From Phycisphaerales bacterium (GTDB lineage: Bacteria > Planctomycetota > Phycisphaerae > Phycisphaerales > UBA1924): 37,232 nt of DNA. A model generated the notes under the pieces. The model searched no databases. It was given only the letters and a program-made list of their open reading frames with translations, and had not been told where the DNA came from. Position 1 is the first letter of the stretch. Each line of letters begins with the position of its first letter. Shown piece by piece: positions 16,601-24,264 of this stretch. A program made the position numbers and the translations under genes. Where the stretch lies: positions 1 to 37,232 of the forward strand of contig JAKFUN010000046.1 of NCBI GenBank assembly GCA_021732675.1, read 5' to 3'.

Positions 16601-18315
16601 GGGCACTCCAAGACCCCAAGACGCTTGAAGCGGATCGCTCCATCGCCGAAACGACCTTCCGTCTCGGGCGATACGACGAATCGGTAGTCGCGCTCAAGCG
16701 GGTGATCGAGGTCAATGGCGATGGCGAAGACCACGTCTTTCGCAAGCGCCTGGTGGAGACCCTGACCCGCAAGGGCGACTTCGCCGAGGCCGAGAAGGAA
16801 CTCAGCCCGCTCAGCTCGGCCAAGGAGCCGGACGCGGTAAGCCTTCTCCTGCTGGCAGAGATCAAGATCGGCGCCAAGGACACCAAGGGGGCCCGAGATG
16901 TGCTGAACCGCGCGGTGGGCCGATTCCCCACGGACTCAGCGGTCTTCGTGAAGCGCGGCCAGTTCCTGATGAACGATCAAACGACCCTGCGCGACGCCAT
17001 CGAAGACTTCACCAAAGCGATCCAGCTCTCCCCCAACTCCTGGCAGGTCTATCGCCTACGGGCCAGCGCGTATGGGACCCAGCAAGGAAGCGAGAGCGAC
17101 CGGGCCCGGGCGGTGGACAACGCCATCGCCGACTGGCGCAAGGCCGTCCAGCTCAACCCCGGCGATGACTCACAGCTTAATGACTTTGTGTACCGGCTCA
17201 TCACCCTGGGCCGGGATCAGGACGCCGAGGCGATGGCCGACGAGGCGTTGGCCGGTCGTCCGCAGGACGCGAACGTGCTGCGGAACATGGGGATTGTGTT
17301 CTCCCAGCTTCGCAAGAATCGCAGTGCTGCGAAGTACTTCCAGCAGGCCTTTACAATCGACAACAACGACGGCATCGCCCAGCGACTGCTGGATGCGTTG
17401 CTGGCAGCCGACGTAGAGGACGTTACGACGGCGCAGAGGGTTCTGGCGGCGCTCGGGAAGCCGAAGGTGACGGGCAATCCGGGCTTCTTGCTGGCATCGG
17501 CGAAGGTGCAGATGAAGCTGGGCAACGCGCGCGAGGCGGGCCAATCGGCGATTCAGTCGTTGCAGTTGCTGAACCCCGCGATGCCCAACCAGATCCTCTC
17601 GTGGCACAGCGACATGAGGCAGCTCATCCCGCTGGTCACCAAGCACATTGATTTCCTCGATGACGTGATCAAGCGGGGAACGGTGCCCCAGGCCAATGAA
17701 TGGCTGGTGTATCTGCGCAACATCATGGCGGCCAACGAGCCGGCGCTGCGCGAGACGGCGATCAAGCAACTGGGGGACCTGGCGGCCCGGGCGCAAGGTA
17801 AGGAAGCACGCCAGTTCGCCCGGCGCGGGCACGGGGCGGTGCTGTTTGGGGAGAAGCGGTATCAAGAGGCTGCGGACTCGATGCGTGACGGGCTGAAGGA
17901 CTTCCCGGAGGACCCGGAGCTGCTGAACAACTACTCGTTCTTGCTGGCGAAGTACCTGGATCGCCCCGCCGACGCGATGCCGCTGGCTGAGAAGCTCGAG
18001 GCGATCTTCAAGGACGCGGCGTCACCCCAGGCCGAGATTTTGGACTCGATCGGTTTTGTGTATCTCTCGAACCGGCAGTTCGAGAAGGCCGCGGGCGTGC
18101 TTCGAAACGCCCGGAATCTTGCGACCTCCGCCCGGGTGGCGCTGAGCGCGTCGATCCACCTTGCCCAGGCGCAGCTGGAGTTGGGCAAGAAGGAAGAGGC
18201 GATCCGCCTCACGGAAGATGCCGAGAAGTTGATGAACGAGACGAAGGAAGAGATTCCGGATAAGGACGAGATCAAGGCGGACCTTGCCGCCCTGAAGGCC
18301 AAACTGGTCAAATAG
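13693..18315 (+). CDS. Giant membrane-anchored TPR protein of the exopolysaccharide/exosortase locus
   Basis: The 1540-residue product starts with a single transmembrane anchor (LGAGLVVLVGGLGLATYFLLV, about 13-33). The rest is an almost continuous array of tetratricopeptide-like helical pairs, for example GQTGKAEDRLRQALAASPSNVTAAVALAELNIRLENPREAVVIYENLLRV split over several repeats, and KRYQEAADSMRDGLKDFP near the C-terminus. It is comparable to the large TPR proteins (PrsT-like) found with PEP-CTERM/exosortase gene sets, though far longer. It is probably a periplasmic scaffold for biosynthesis, export or sorting partners; this is inference. GGAGAG lies just upstream of the ATG. It is preceded by a 60-bp gap with a small TCCGG/CCGGA stem, and codon use matches its neighbours. 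Confidence 0.88.
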   Translation: MASKVNVKFVASLGAGLVVLVGGLGLATYFLLVNSAADLAKKGDQAMSKEDYASAAVYYSKAVDKERTNIAYLGKWRESMAKKVPDTRQKFSEAYRNWLGIARQMAIVQRDNLTDQLAYAEIVRQQYLVGPFNRDANTQALNEMETMIGYYSGKPEGPWEKLRKVRGIARLRAVNEAADAKEQQWADALADLQAAAKADPADSETALTLVSYYGVQAQRAERRGEQEKSDELLATARKVEEDFIARNPEDATMRLSLIRLDLDLAIRDFAKQKDGGGDAIAAGQAFTERNRPRFEEATAKALALEPGKVDVGLLTLHRQIEETVSAASKLSHTEALLEHALATRPDDAGLLMFKADLAGDRSDFPLAIATSERIIALPGLPVGLPGSALFSQKDVSRFLRVLWGVKQLGAALPADRDGIMQRVRAYRQDLASNESQDSPRLALADAWVAQAEEQWDKADRLLDQLERTGKVSDPDTLLLWANVALKRGQTGKAEDRLRQALAASPSNVTAAVALAELNIRLENPREAVVIYENLLRVQPGNKELASRLQEAKARANLGTSSDPVLQALIDADRLSKPRPGVANPADEVLKHLTAAMKKLPPDERLYGALAGAYLNVGDRDNALATVQAALAKFPQSERLKAFELQLSSKDPVAAQLILIDQSKNSDLDKALARFSLLKAAPGRQADARAEVAKLQALAPNDARVVEVLFLDALERGELDKAATFAAKATEIDADNLGGKTFQARLLSTKKDFAGALKLMQDVIGQGGAQPETWRLLGRFQAQVGRSADAANSFREALKQRPDDVGAINDLIDALVSNGQREQALLVARESQKFPTVGSSREFSERWLGLERDIGNREVALMRREQIAKADPANRGNLEALAGLYLNLGQFDKARTTIDKIRAGGDDLNSVQLDAQYYWSKRETEKALKLFQDYANAMQGRDKLVGQLALASFLLSHDLADDAIKVLEAARALQDPKTLEADRSIAETTFRLGRYDESVVALKRVIEVNGDGEDHVFRKRLVETLTRKGDFAEAEKELSPLSSAKEPDAVSLLLLAEIKIGAKDTKGARDVLNRAVGRFPTDSAVFVKRGQFLMNDQTTLRDAIEDFTKAIQLSPNSWQVYRLRASAYGTQQGSESDRARAVDNAIADWRKAVQLNPGDDSQLNDFVYRLITLGRDQDAEAMADEALAGRPQDANVLRNMGIVFSQLRKNRSAAKYFQQAFTIDNNDGIAQRLLDALLAADVEDVTTAQRVLAALGKPKVTGNPGFLLASAKVQMKLGNAREAGQSAIQSLQLLNPAMPNQILSWHSDMRQLIPLVTKHIDFLDDVIKRGTVPQANEWLVYLRNIMAANEPALRETAIKQLGDLAARAQGKEARQFARRGHGAVLFGEKRYQEAADSMRDGLKDFPEDPELLNNYSFLLAKYLDRPADAMPLAEKLEAIFKDAASPQAEILDSIGFVYLSNRQFEKAAGVLRNARNLATSARVALSASIHLAQAQLELGKKEEAIRLTEDAEKLMNETKEEIPDKDEIKADLAALKAKLVK

Positions 18316-18446
18316 CGACAAGAATGGGCTTTGGCACGCCAGCGGGCCAAAGCGAACCGGGTTCGCGGACCGAAGGTAGTAAGGATGGGCGACGGACTCT
18401 CGGGTCTGTACGCAGCTTGTTTGGATAGGAAAGAAAGGTTCGGCAC
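18316..18446 (+). ncRNA. Structured intra-locus leader before the wzc-like gene
   Basis: The 131-bp gap contains three successive stems: GCTTTGGC/GCCAAAGC (18328-18335 / 18346-18353, perfect, 10-nt loop), GCGAACC/GGTTCGC (18352-18358 / 18360-18366) and GGACT-CTCG-GGTCT (18394-18407). The first two share two bases, so they may be alternative folds. No U-run follows, so it is not a plain terminator. It does not fit the c-di-GMP-I consensus well enough to be called a riboswitch. It may be an attenuator or a processing site separating expression of the TPR and copolymerase genes. Confidence 0.4.
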
Positions 18447-20684
18447 ATGACGATCGTTCCAGCAAGTCCAGCTGCTCAGGTGTCGCCCAATCGCTCGATG
18501 GCGCCGATGCCCCCTGCGCCTGCGGCGGCGGCGGGGAGCACGATTGATCCGGTGAAGCTGCTGCTTCGGTACAAGTGGATTTTGGCAGCGGCGCTGATCG
18601 TGGGGGCGGTGGTGGGCACGGTGGCGAACTACGTACTCGCGTCGGTGGCTCCGCGCTGGAGCTCGACGGTGATTTTCGAGTGCAAGCCCCAGACCCAGAG
18701 CATCACCGAAATCGCGGGTACCGGTCAGGCCGAGGAAATGCAGCGGTTCATGTTGACGCAGATCAGCATCATCCGGCAGGACCGGGTGCTGCAGCGGGTT
18801 GTCGAGGACTCGGGGGTGCTGACCAAGCGCGCCCCCAAGTGGAGCTCGCAGTTTTCGACCTCCGGGGGAGTTGGTGCAGAGGGGGGGTTCGACACGGTCG
18901 GCGCGCTTAAGGATCTGCGGCGGATCGTCGGGGCGGGTATCGTGTCCGGGACCAACCTGGTGCAGGTCTCGGTCTCCAACCGGGACAAGGACGAAGCCAC
19001 CGAACTGGTGGGGATGGTCAAGGAAAAGTACGTCGCCTTCCTCAACGAACGCGGCCAGGCGGGGTTTGACGACAAGATCGCCGGTCTCAAGAGCCAGATT
19101 GATCGCTTCGAGAGCGATATGAAGATCGAGGTCGGTAAGCGCCAAGCGTTGATCCAGTCCAAGGGGCTGGATTCGGTGGACGATCGGCAGTCGACCACCA
19201 AGTTCGAGCTGACCCAGGTCACGGACAAGCTGCTCAACGCGGCCCAGACGCTTGAGGCCCAGCGCACCACACTGAAGCAACTCGAAGCTGAGTTTATGAG
19301 CCCTGGAGGGATCGTCTACGGGGCGGAACTCCGGGCCGAGGCCGAGCGCGACCCTCAGGTACTGGACCTGCGGGGCCAATCACAGCGAGTGCAGTCGCAG
19401 ATCGAAGCGATGCTGGTCAGCGGGGTGAAACGCGACCATCGCCAGGTGGTGCAGCTTCAGAGCCAGCTCGAGGGGCTGGAGTCGACCCTCACGCAAAAAC
19501 TCAGCGAAGTGCTCAAGAAGAGCTTTGAGGCTCAGCTCGACAGCACCCGCAAGAGCATCGCCCAGTATGAGGCTGTCGAACAATCGTGGCAGATCAAGAG
19601 CAAGGAGCTCTCCGATCGGTTGGTCGACCTCTCCAAAGCCCAGCAGGACCTTAACGACTTCGCGACCAAGATCTCGGGCTTGTCGGAGAGCCGGGCAAAG
19701 AGCAAGCAGGAGATGGAAAACCTGATTGCCCAGAAGGGCTCGGCGGACGTGAACCGCGTGGTGCTGGTGCAGGACCAGCGGGCACCGACGGATCGGTCGT
19801 TCCCGCAGTTGAAGATTCTGCTTCCCGCCGGGGCGATCCTGTTTCTGGGGATCTGCGTGGGTGTGATCGTGCTGGTGGAGCTGCTTGACACCCGGGTCAA
19901 GAGCCCGTCGGACGTGGCGATCATGCCTCGTGTGCGCCTGGTTGGGTGGGTGCCGGACGGCGGCGAGGACCCGGCGGGTCAGGGAGCGATCGAGACCGCG
20001 TTCAGAGAGCGCCCACGCGGGGTGGTGGCGGAGAGTTTTCGCCAGATTCGCGGGTCGATCGCCAAGCGGCTCCACGCCGGCGGGCACCGATCGCTGCTGG
20101 TCGTATCGGCGATGCCTCAAGCGGGCGCCACATCGGTGGCGGCGAACCTCGCCTTCTCGTTCGCTTCTGCGGACAAGCGGGTGTTGCTGATTGACGCCAA
20201 CTTCCGCCGCCCGGCGCTGCACCGGGTCTTCAGCCTGCAAGAATCGCCCGGACTGGCCGACGTGCTGGCCTCCAAGCCCGACGAGCGGGCCCATCGCCTG
20301 GGCGAAGTGACGCAAGCAACGACGACCCCGAGCCTGGACCTGTTGACCGCAGGCACCAAAGACCAGCGGATCTTCGAACGCCTGGCGACCGACGCGATGA
20401 GCGAGCTGCTCGCCCTGGTCAAGTCGATGTATGACATCGTGATCATCGACGCGGCTCCTGTGGTCGTCAGTGGCGACGCGATGGCCCTGGCCAATCGCTG
20501 CGATTGTTCAGTCATGGTGGTTCGGGCCATGGCGGACCGGCGCGGGATGGTCGCGCGAATCAAAAACGAGCTGGGCGAAGCCCGAGGCGAGTTCCTGGGG
20601 ATCATCGTAAACGGAGTCAAGGCCTCCAGCGGCGGCTACATGAAGCGCAACATCCAGACGGCCCACGAATACCAGAACCCCTAA
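18447..20684 (+). CDS. Wzc-like polysaccharide copolymerase with degenerate P-loop kinase domain
   Basis: The 745-residue product has a Pro/Ala-rich start, transmembrane helix 1 (WILAAALIVGAVVGTVANYVLA, about 45-66) and a Wzz-type periplasmic part with long coiled coils (about 200-450). Transmembrane helix 2 follows (LLPAGAILFLGICVGVIVLVELL, about 455-480), then a cytoplasmic CpsD/BY-kinase-like domain. In that domain the Walker A region reads SAMPQAGATSVAANLA (about 552-567): the usual EGKT/S is AGAT, so the phosphate-binding lysine is missing. Walker A' reads LLIDANFRRP (Asp to Asn), while Walker B (IVIIDAAPV) is kept. There is no C-terminal tyrosine cluster, only isolated Tyr residues. It probably acts in chain-length control without tyrosine-kinase activity. 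It is followed 12 bp later by the epimerase gene. Confidence 0.88.
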   Translation: MTIVPASPAAQVSPNRSMAPMPPAPAAAAGSTIDPVKLLLRYKWILAAALIVGAVVGTVANYVLASVAPRWSSTVIFECKPQTQSITEIAGTGQAEEMQRFMLTQISIIRQDRVLQRVVEDSGVLTKRAPKWSSQFSTSGGVGAEGGFDTVGALKDLRRIVGAGIVSGTNLVQVSVSNRDKDEATELVGMVKEKYVAFLNERGQAGFDDKIAGLKSQIDRFESDMKIEVGKRQALIQSKGLDSVDDRQSTTKFELTQVTDKLLNAAQTLEAQRTTLKQLEAEFMSPGGIVYGAELRAEAERDPQVLDLRGQSQRVQSQIEAMLVSGVKRDHRQVVQLQSQLEGLESTLTQKLSEVLKKSFEAQLDSTRKSIAQYEAVEQSWQIKSKELSDRLVDLSKAQQDLNDFATKISGLSESRAKSKQEMENLIAQKGSADVNRVVLVQDQRAPTDRSFPQLKILLPAGAILFLGICVGVIVLVELLDTRVKSPSDVAIMPRVRLVGWVPDGGEDPAGQGAIETAFRERPRGVVAESFRQIRGSIAKRLHAGGHRSLLVVSAMPQAGATSVAANLAFSFASADKRVLLIDANFRRPALHRVFSLQESPGLADVLASKPDERAHRLGEVTQATTTPSLDLLTAGTKDQRIFERLATDAMSELLALVKSMYDIVIIDAAPVVVSGDAMALANRCDCSVMVVRAMADRRGMVARIKNELGEARGEFLGIIVNGVKASSGGYMKRNIQTAHEYQNP

Positions 20685-20696
20685 GGCCCCCTCCCC

Positions 20697-21734
20697 GTGG
20701 GACACACCGAACAGAGAACCTCTGCCGATGGGGGCACACGGCGCGCTGGGCGTCGGGTGCTCGTCAGTGGCGGCGCGGGGTTTATCGGATCCCACCTGGT
20801 CGATCTGCTGCTGGCCCGGGGGGATGAGGTCACGGTGGTGGACAATCTCTCCACCGGACGCCGTGCCAACCTGCCCGCGTCGCACGCACGCCTCCGATTT
20901 GTGGAGGCGGACCTAGGTCAGGCCTTGGGCGCCTTTGGCAAGGGGGAGCTCTTCGACCAGATCTACCACCTCGCGGCGGCCGTCGGGGTCAAGCTGGTCA
21001 TCGACGACCCGATCCGGTCCATCGATACCAATGTCGAGGAGACGTCGGAGCTGCTTCGCTTCGCCGTCACCCACGGCCCGGGGGGCGGAGGCTCGCGAGT
21101 ATTGATCGCCTCCAGCTCCGAGGTGTACGGCAAGGCCTCGCACAGCCCCTTCAGCGAAGGCGATGACGTTGTCTATGGCCCCACCTCGGTGGCCCGCTGG
21201 TCATACGCCTGCTCCAAAGCGATCGATGAGTACCTGGCGCTGGCGTATCACCGAAAGAAGGGCCTTGGGGTCACGGTCGCGCGGTTCTTCAACACCGTCG
21301 GGCCAAGGCAGGTCGGTGAGTACGGAATGGTCGTCCCCCGGTTTGTGGGGTGGGCTCTGGCTGGGGCGCCCCTCGAGGTGTATGGCGAGGGTTTGCAGTC
21401 GCGTTGCTTTTGCGACGTTCGGGATGTCGCGGGGGTCTTGCCGGCGATGCTGGAGCGGACCGAGACGGCGGGGGGCATATTCAACGTCGGGTCGGATCAA
21501 CCAATCACAATCCGGGCGTTGGCCGAACTGGTCATCAAGACGCTGCGAAGTTCGTCCGAGATCCGCACGATTCCGTATGCTGAGGCGTACGCTGCGGGCT
21601 TCGAGGATTTGCAGCAAAGGCGGCCCGCGCTGACGCGGATTCGCGAGGCGGTCGGTTTCGCGCCGCGATTTGAGCTTGAGGAGACGGTGCGTGATGTGGC
21701 GGCATGGATGCGCCTGCATGGAGAGAAGCGTTGA
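20697..21734 (+). CDS. NAD-dependent nucleotide-sugar epimerase/dehydratase
   Basis: This is a 345-residue extended short-chain dehydrogenase. The Rossmann motif is VLVSGGAGFIGSH near the N-terminus, with NLSTG after beta-2 and YHLAA. The catalytic pair sits in SYACSK (YxxxK), preceded by SSSEVYG, and FFNTVGPRQ, RCFCDVRDVA and FNVGSDQPI are sugar-nucleotide site motifs. It most resembles UDP-glucose 4-epimerase/UDP-glucuronate decarboxylase-type enzymes; the exact substrate cannot be read. It presumably supplies an activated sugar to the polysaccharide. The start GTG 20697 is 12 bp after the wzc-like stop. The stop overlaps the next gene's TTG start. Confidence 0.85.
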   Translation: MGHTEQRTSADGGTRRAGRRVLVSGGAGFIGSHLVDLLLARGDEVTVVDNLSTGRRANLPASHARLRFVEADLGQALGAFGKGELFDQIYHLAAAVGVKLVIDDPIRSIDTNVEETSELLRFAVTHGPGGGGSRVLIASSSEVYGKASHSPFSEGDDVVYGPTSVARWSYACSKAIDEYLALAYHRKKGLGVTVARFFNTVGPRQVGEYGMVVPRFVGWALAGAPLEVYGEGLQSRCFCDVRDVAGVLPAMLERTETAGGIFNVGSDQPITIRALAELVIKTLRSSSEIRTIPYAEAYAAGFEDLQQRRPALTRIREAVGFAPRFELEETVRDVAAWMRLHGEKR

Positions 21735-23167
21735 CCGGACTACCCGACATCCTGATCGCTGCCATGAAGGCAACGGGCGTGATCGCCTTGGGGGTTGAGG
21801 GATCAGGCGATGCCTCGACCGTTGAACCGACGCGGCTGTCGATCGTCGAGGGATACGTGGGTGTTCTCATGGCGGCCTTTTTGGTCACGCTCTGTGCAAC
21901 CCCCATCATGCGACGCGTCGCCGTCGCTCAGGGCATCATCGATCGCCCAAACGAAGCCCGCAAGGTTCATCGCATCCCGATCGCCTACCTCGGTGGGGTG
22001 GCGGTCTACTTGGGGATCATCGCAGGGATCTTTTATAGCGTGCTGGGCGTCAAGATTGACGGACTGGTGGACTGGCACACCTCCAAGTTCCATGAGCTTG
22101 GGTCGTTTTTTCTGCCGATCCCGCCTTCGATCGTGCTTGGGATGACCGTGATCATGCTGGTGGGGCTGATCGATGACGTGACGGGGATCAGCCCGCGCGT
22201 GAAGATCGGCGGGCAGCTTTTCGCGGCGGCCGCAATGGCTGTGGACAACGTCGGCGTCAAGCTGGCTGCGGGGATTTTGATCCCAGTCGCGCACAGCCTG
22301 GGGATTACCCCCACCGTTCTGCCGGATACTTCGAGCACGCTGCTCTTTCACATCCCGCTGCCATTCACGATTTTGGGGTCCTCGGGGATCCCTGTGGACG
22401 TCGTCTATTGGGTTGGGACGGCGATCATCGCGGTGGCCGTGCTGGGGTTGTGCAACGCCTCAAACCTGATCGACGGACTCGATGGGCTGCTCAGTGGGAC
22501 GACCGCGATCTCGGCGATGGGTCTGTTGGTGGTGGCGTTGGGGCTGGCGGTGATCGACGACGGCCCGCGTGATTCGCAGCGGATCATTTTGTGCCTGGCG
22601 TTGCTGGGGGCGTGCCTGGGGTTCCTGCCTCACAACTTCAACCCGGCAAACATATTTTTGGGCGACGCCGGATCGCTGCTGCTGGGGTACGTCACGTGCG
22701 TGATCATCCTGATGATGGGCGACACCGGCAAAACCTGGCTGGTGGCGGCCGGGCTAATGATCTATGCCGTGCCGATCATTGACACGACACTCGCGATCGT
22801 GCGGCGGAAGATGGAAGGCAAACCGATCTCCGCTCCGGACGACCAGCATCTGCACCACATGCTCAAGCGGGCGTTGGGAGTGAAGGGGGCGGTCTTCGCG
22901 TTGTACGGGATCGCCGCGACGTGTGCGGTGCTCGGAGCGAGCATCACGCTGATCCGGGCCCGGGGGGTGTACTTCCTGGCGCTGCTGCTGGTCTCCTACG
23001 TGGGCGTCACGGCGATCAAGATCGCCCGCAAACGGGCTATCGAAGCCCAGGCGGCAGAGTACGAAGCCAAGCGGGCTGCGGGGCTGGCTGGGCCTGCCGC
23101 GGCAACCGGAGCTGGCGGGGGCGCAGTCGCGGGGAGCCCAGCCAACGCCAGGTCGACCAACGCCTAA
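21731..23167 (+). CDS. WecA/MraY-type polyprenyl-phosphate sugar-1-phosphate transferase
   Basis: This multi-pass membrane enzyme (about 478 residues) transfers a sugar-1-phosphate from a UDP-sugar to undecaprenyl phosphate, the first lipid-linked step of polysaccharide synthesis. Motifs are IIDRPNEARKVHRIPIAYLGG, DDVTGISPRVKIGGQ, NLIDGLDGLLSG, HNFNPANIFLGDAGS and HLHHMLKRALG; the last is WecA-like rather than MraY. The start is unsettled. TTG 21731 overlaps the upstream stop as TTGA and has GGAGAG five bases before it. ATG 21704 would overlap the epimerase by 31 bp, and ATG 21764 is also possible. The cytoplasmic Ala/Gly-rich tail is poorly conserved in such proteins. It is the last gene of the exopolysaccharide run. 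Confidence 0.9.
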   Translation: MTGLPDILIAAMKATGVIALGVEGSGDASTVEPTRLSIVEGYVGVLMAAFLVTLCATPIMRRVAVAQGIIDRPNEARKVHRIPIAYLGGVAVYLGIIAGIFYSVLGVKIDGLVDWHTSKFHELGSFFLPIPPSIVLGMTVIMLVGLIDDVTGISPRVKIGGQLFAAAAMAVDNVGVKLAAGILIPVAHSLGITPTVLPDTSSTLLFHIPLPFTILGSSGIPVDVVYWVGTAIIAVAVLGLCNASNLIDGLDGLLSGTTAISAMGLLVVALGLAVIDDGPRDSQRIILCLALLGACLGFLPHNFNPANIFLGDAGSLLLGYVTCVIILMMGDTGKTWLVAAGLMIYAVPIIDTTLAIVRRKMEGKPISAPDDQHLHHMLKRALGVKGAVFALYGIAATCAVLGASITLIRARGVYFLALLLVSYVGVTAIKIARKRAIEAQAAEYEAKRAAGLAGPAAATGAGGGAVAGSPANARSTNA

Positions 23168-23170
23168 GGC

Positions 23171-23197
23171 TTGGACCCTTGGCAGCACGGGTATACT
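23171..23197 (+). promoter_or_regulatory. Candidate parA promoter giving a leaderless mRNA
   Basis: TTGGAC (23171-23176) and TATACT (23192-23197, 5 of 6 to TATAAT) are 15 bp apart. The parA ATG begins at 23204, seven bases after the -10 end, which is where transcription would be expected to start. No SD is present. The short spacer is the weak point. Confidence 0.55.
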
Positions 23198-23203
23198 CGG
23201 CGC

Positions 23204-24082
23204 ATGCCTGACCGACCTGTCCGCCTCATCGCGATGATGAATCAGAAGGGCGGGGTGGGGAAGACCACCACCACCGTCAACCTCGCGGCTTCGTTTGCCC
23301 GGGGCGGACGCTCTACGCTCGTCATCGACCTTGATCCGCAGGCGCACGCCTCGCTTCACCTGGGCGTCGACGCCGACGCTATTGAACGGAGCGTCTACGA
23401 CGTGCTGATCGACCCGGCCTTTGACGTCGCGTCCGCAATCCACAAGGTCAATGACAGGCTGGCAGTGCTGCCCGCCCAGACGGATCTGGCGGCGGCCGAG
23501 ACCGAGCTGGCCCAGGTGCCTGATCGGCAGCGGCGCCTGGAGAAGGCGATCGCGTCGTTGAACGGGAAGTATGAGTTTGTGCTGCTGGATTGTCCCCCGT
23601 CGCTGGGACTTTTGACGATCAACGCGCTGGCCGCGGCCCGCGAGGTGATCATCCCGATGCAGGCGCACTTCCTGGCGCTACAGGGGGTGGGCAAGCTGCT
23701 AGAGACAGTGAAACTGGTGAGCGGGGCGGTGAACCCGCGCCTGCGGGTCACGGGTGTAGTGCTGTGCATGCACGACACGTCGTCAACGCACACCCGCGAG
23801 GTGGTGATCGACCTGGAGAAGTTCTTCGAGGAAGCCCGCAGGCAGGAGAGCCCGTGGCGTTTTGCGCGGGTGCTGCGCCCTGCGATCCGCCGCAACATCA
23901 AGCTGGCCGAGTGCCCGAGCTTTGGGCAGACGATCTTTGACTACGCCCCCGACGCCCCGGGGGCGGCCGACTACGGGGCGCTGGGCGAATCGCTGCTGAA
24001 GGAATGGGACGCGCTGCTGGCCAAACGCGGGGGCGAAGTAGTCGTACTCCCGGGCGCTCAGGCGGGGGCGCCGAAGGGGTAA
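23204..24082 (+). CDS. ParA/Soj-family ATPase
   Basis: The 292-residue product is a deviant-Walker ATPase. Walker A is NQKGGVGKTTTTVNLA (both signature lysines, about K15 and K20), A' is TLVIDLDPQAHAS, and Walker B is YEFVLLDCPPSLGLLT. IIPMQAHFLALQGVGKLLE is typical of chromosomal ParA/Soj. Such proteins position DNA or large complexes on nucleoid or membrane. No parB gene or parS-like cluster was seen next to it, so the cargo is unknown. It follows the exopolysaccharide genes by 36 bp but has its own promoter-like boxes. ATG 23204 is chosen because the longer reading from 23171 would translate the promoter. A weak CCGAAC/GTTCGG hairpin (24087-24101) follows the stop. Confidence 0.9.
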   Translation: MPDRPVRLIAMMNQKGGVGKTTTTVNLAASFARGGRSTLVIDLDPQAHASLHLGVDADAIERSVYDVLIDPAFDVASAIHKVNDRLAVLPAQTDLAAAETELAQVPDRQRRLEKAIASLNGKYEFVLLDCPPSLGLLTINALAAAREVIIPMQAHFLALQGVGKLLETVKLVSGAVNPRLRVTGVVLCMHDTSSTHTREVVIDLEKFFEEARRQESPWRFARVLRPAIRRNIKLAECPSFGQTIFDYAPDAPGAADYGALGESLLKEWDALLAKRGGEVVVLPGAQAGAPKG

Positions 24083-24264
24083 AGCCCCGAACCCTGTTCG
24101 GAGGGTCAGAGACGCAGATCAGCCCACCCACCCAGTGGACCTACGGCACCGTCAAGTTGGCTGGGTGAAAAAGGCGGTAGCCCGGGGCGAGTGAGCGGGC
24201 CGGAGGGAGGCCACCTGGGCGGGGCAATTCGTGACGAAGCGGCTTGGCCGCTATTCTGAGTGTC
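24083..24264. promoter_or_regulatory. parA-antiporter gap with stem-loops and a -10-like box
   Basis: CACCCAG ... CTGGGTG inverted arms (about 24127-24168) enclose an ACGG-CA-CCGT stem. Near the end, GTGACG (24231-24236) and TATTCT (24252-24257) lie 15 bp apart, with the antiporter ATG at 24265, seven bases after the -10. As at parA, this predicts a nearly leaderless transcript. No U-run terminator is seen. Confidence 0.4.

Noticed and set aside
18328-18407. c-di-GMP-I (GEMM) riboswitch
   Set aside because: Partial resemblances (GGCCAAAGC, GGTAGT) are not in the right order or spacing for the consensus.
17931-19379. 482-codon minus-strand frame across the TPR/wzc boundary
   Set aside because: It crosses two real genes and the structured gap, with no domain, and is a by-product of high GC.
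24087-24101. Intrinsic terminator after parA
   Set aside because: The 6-bp stem CCGAAC/GTTCGG is not followed by a T-run.
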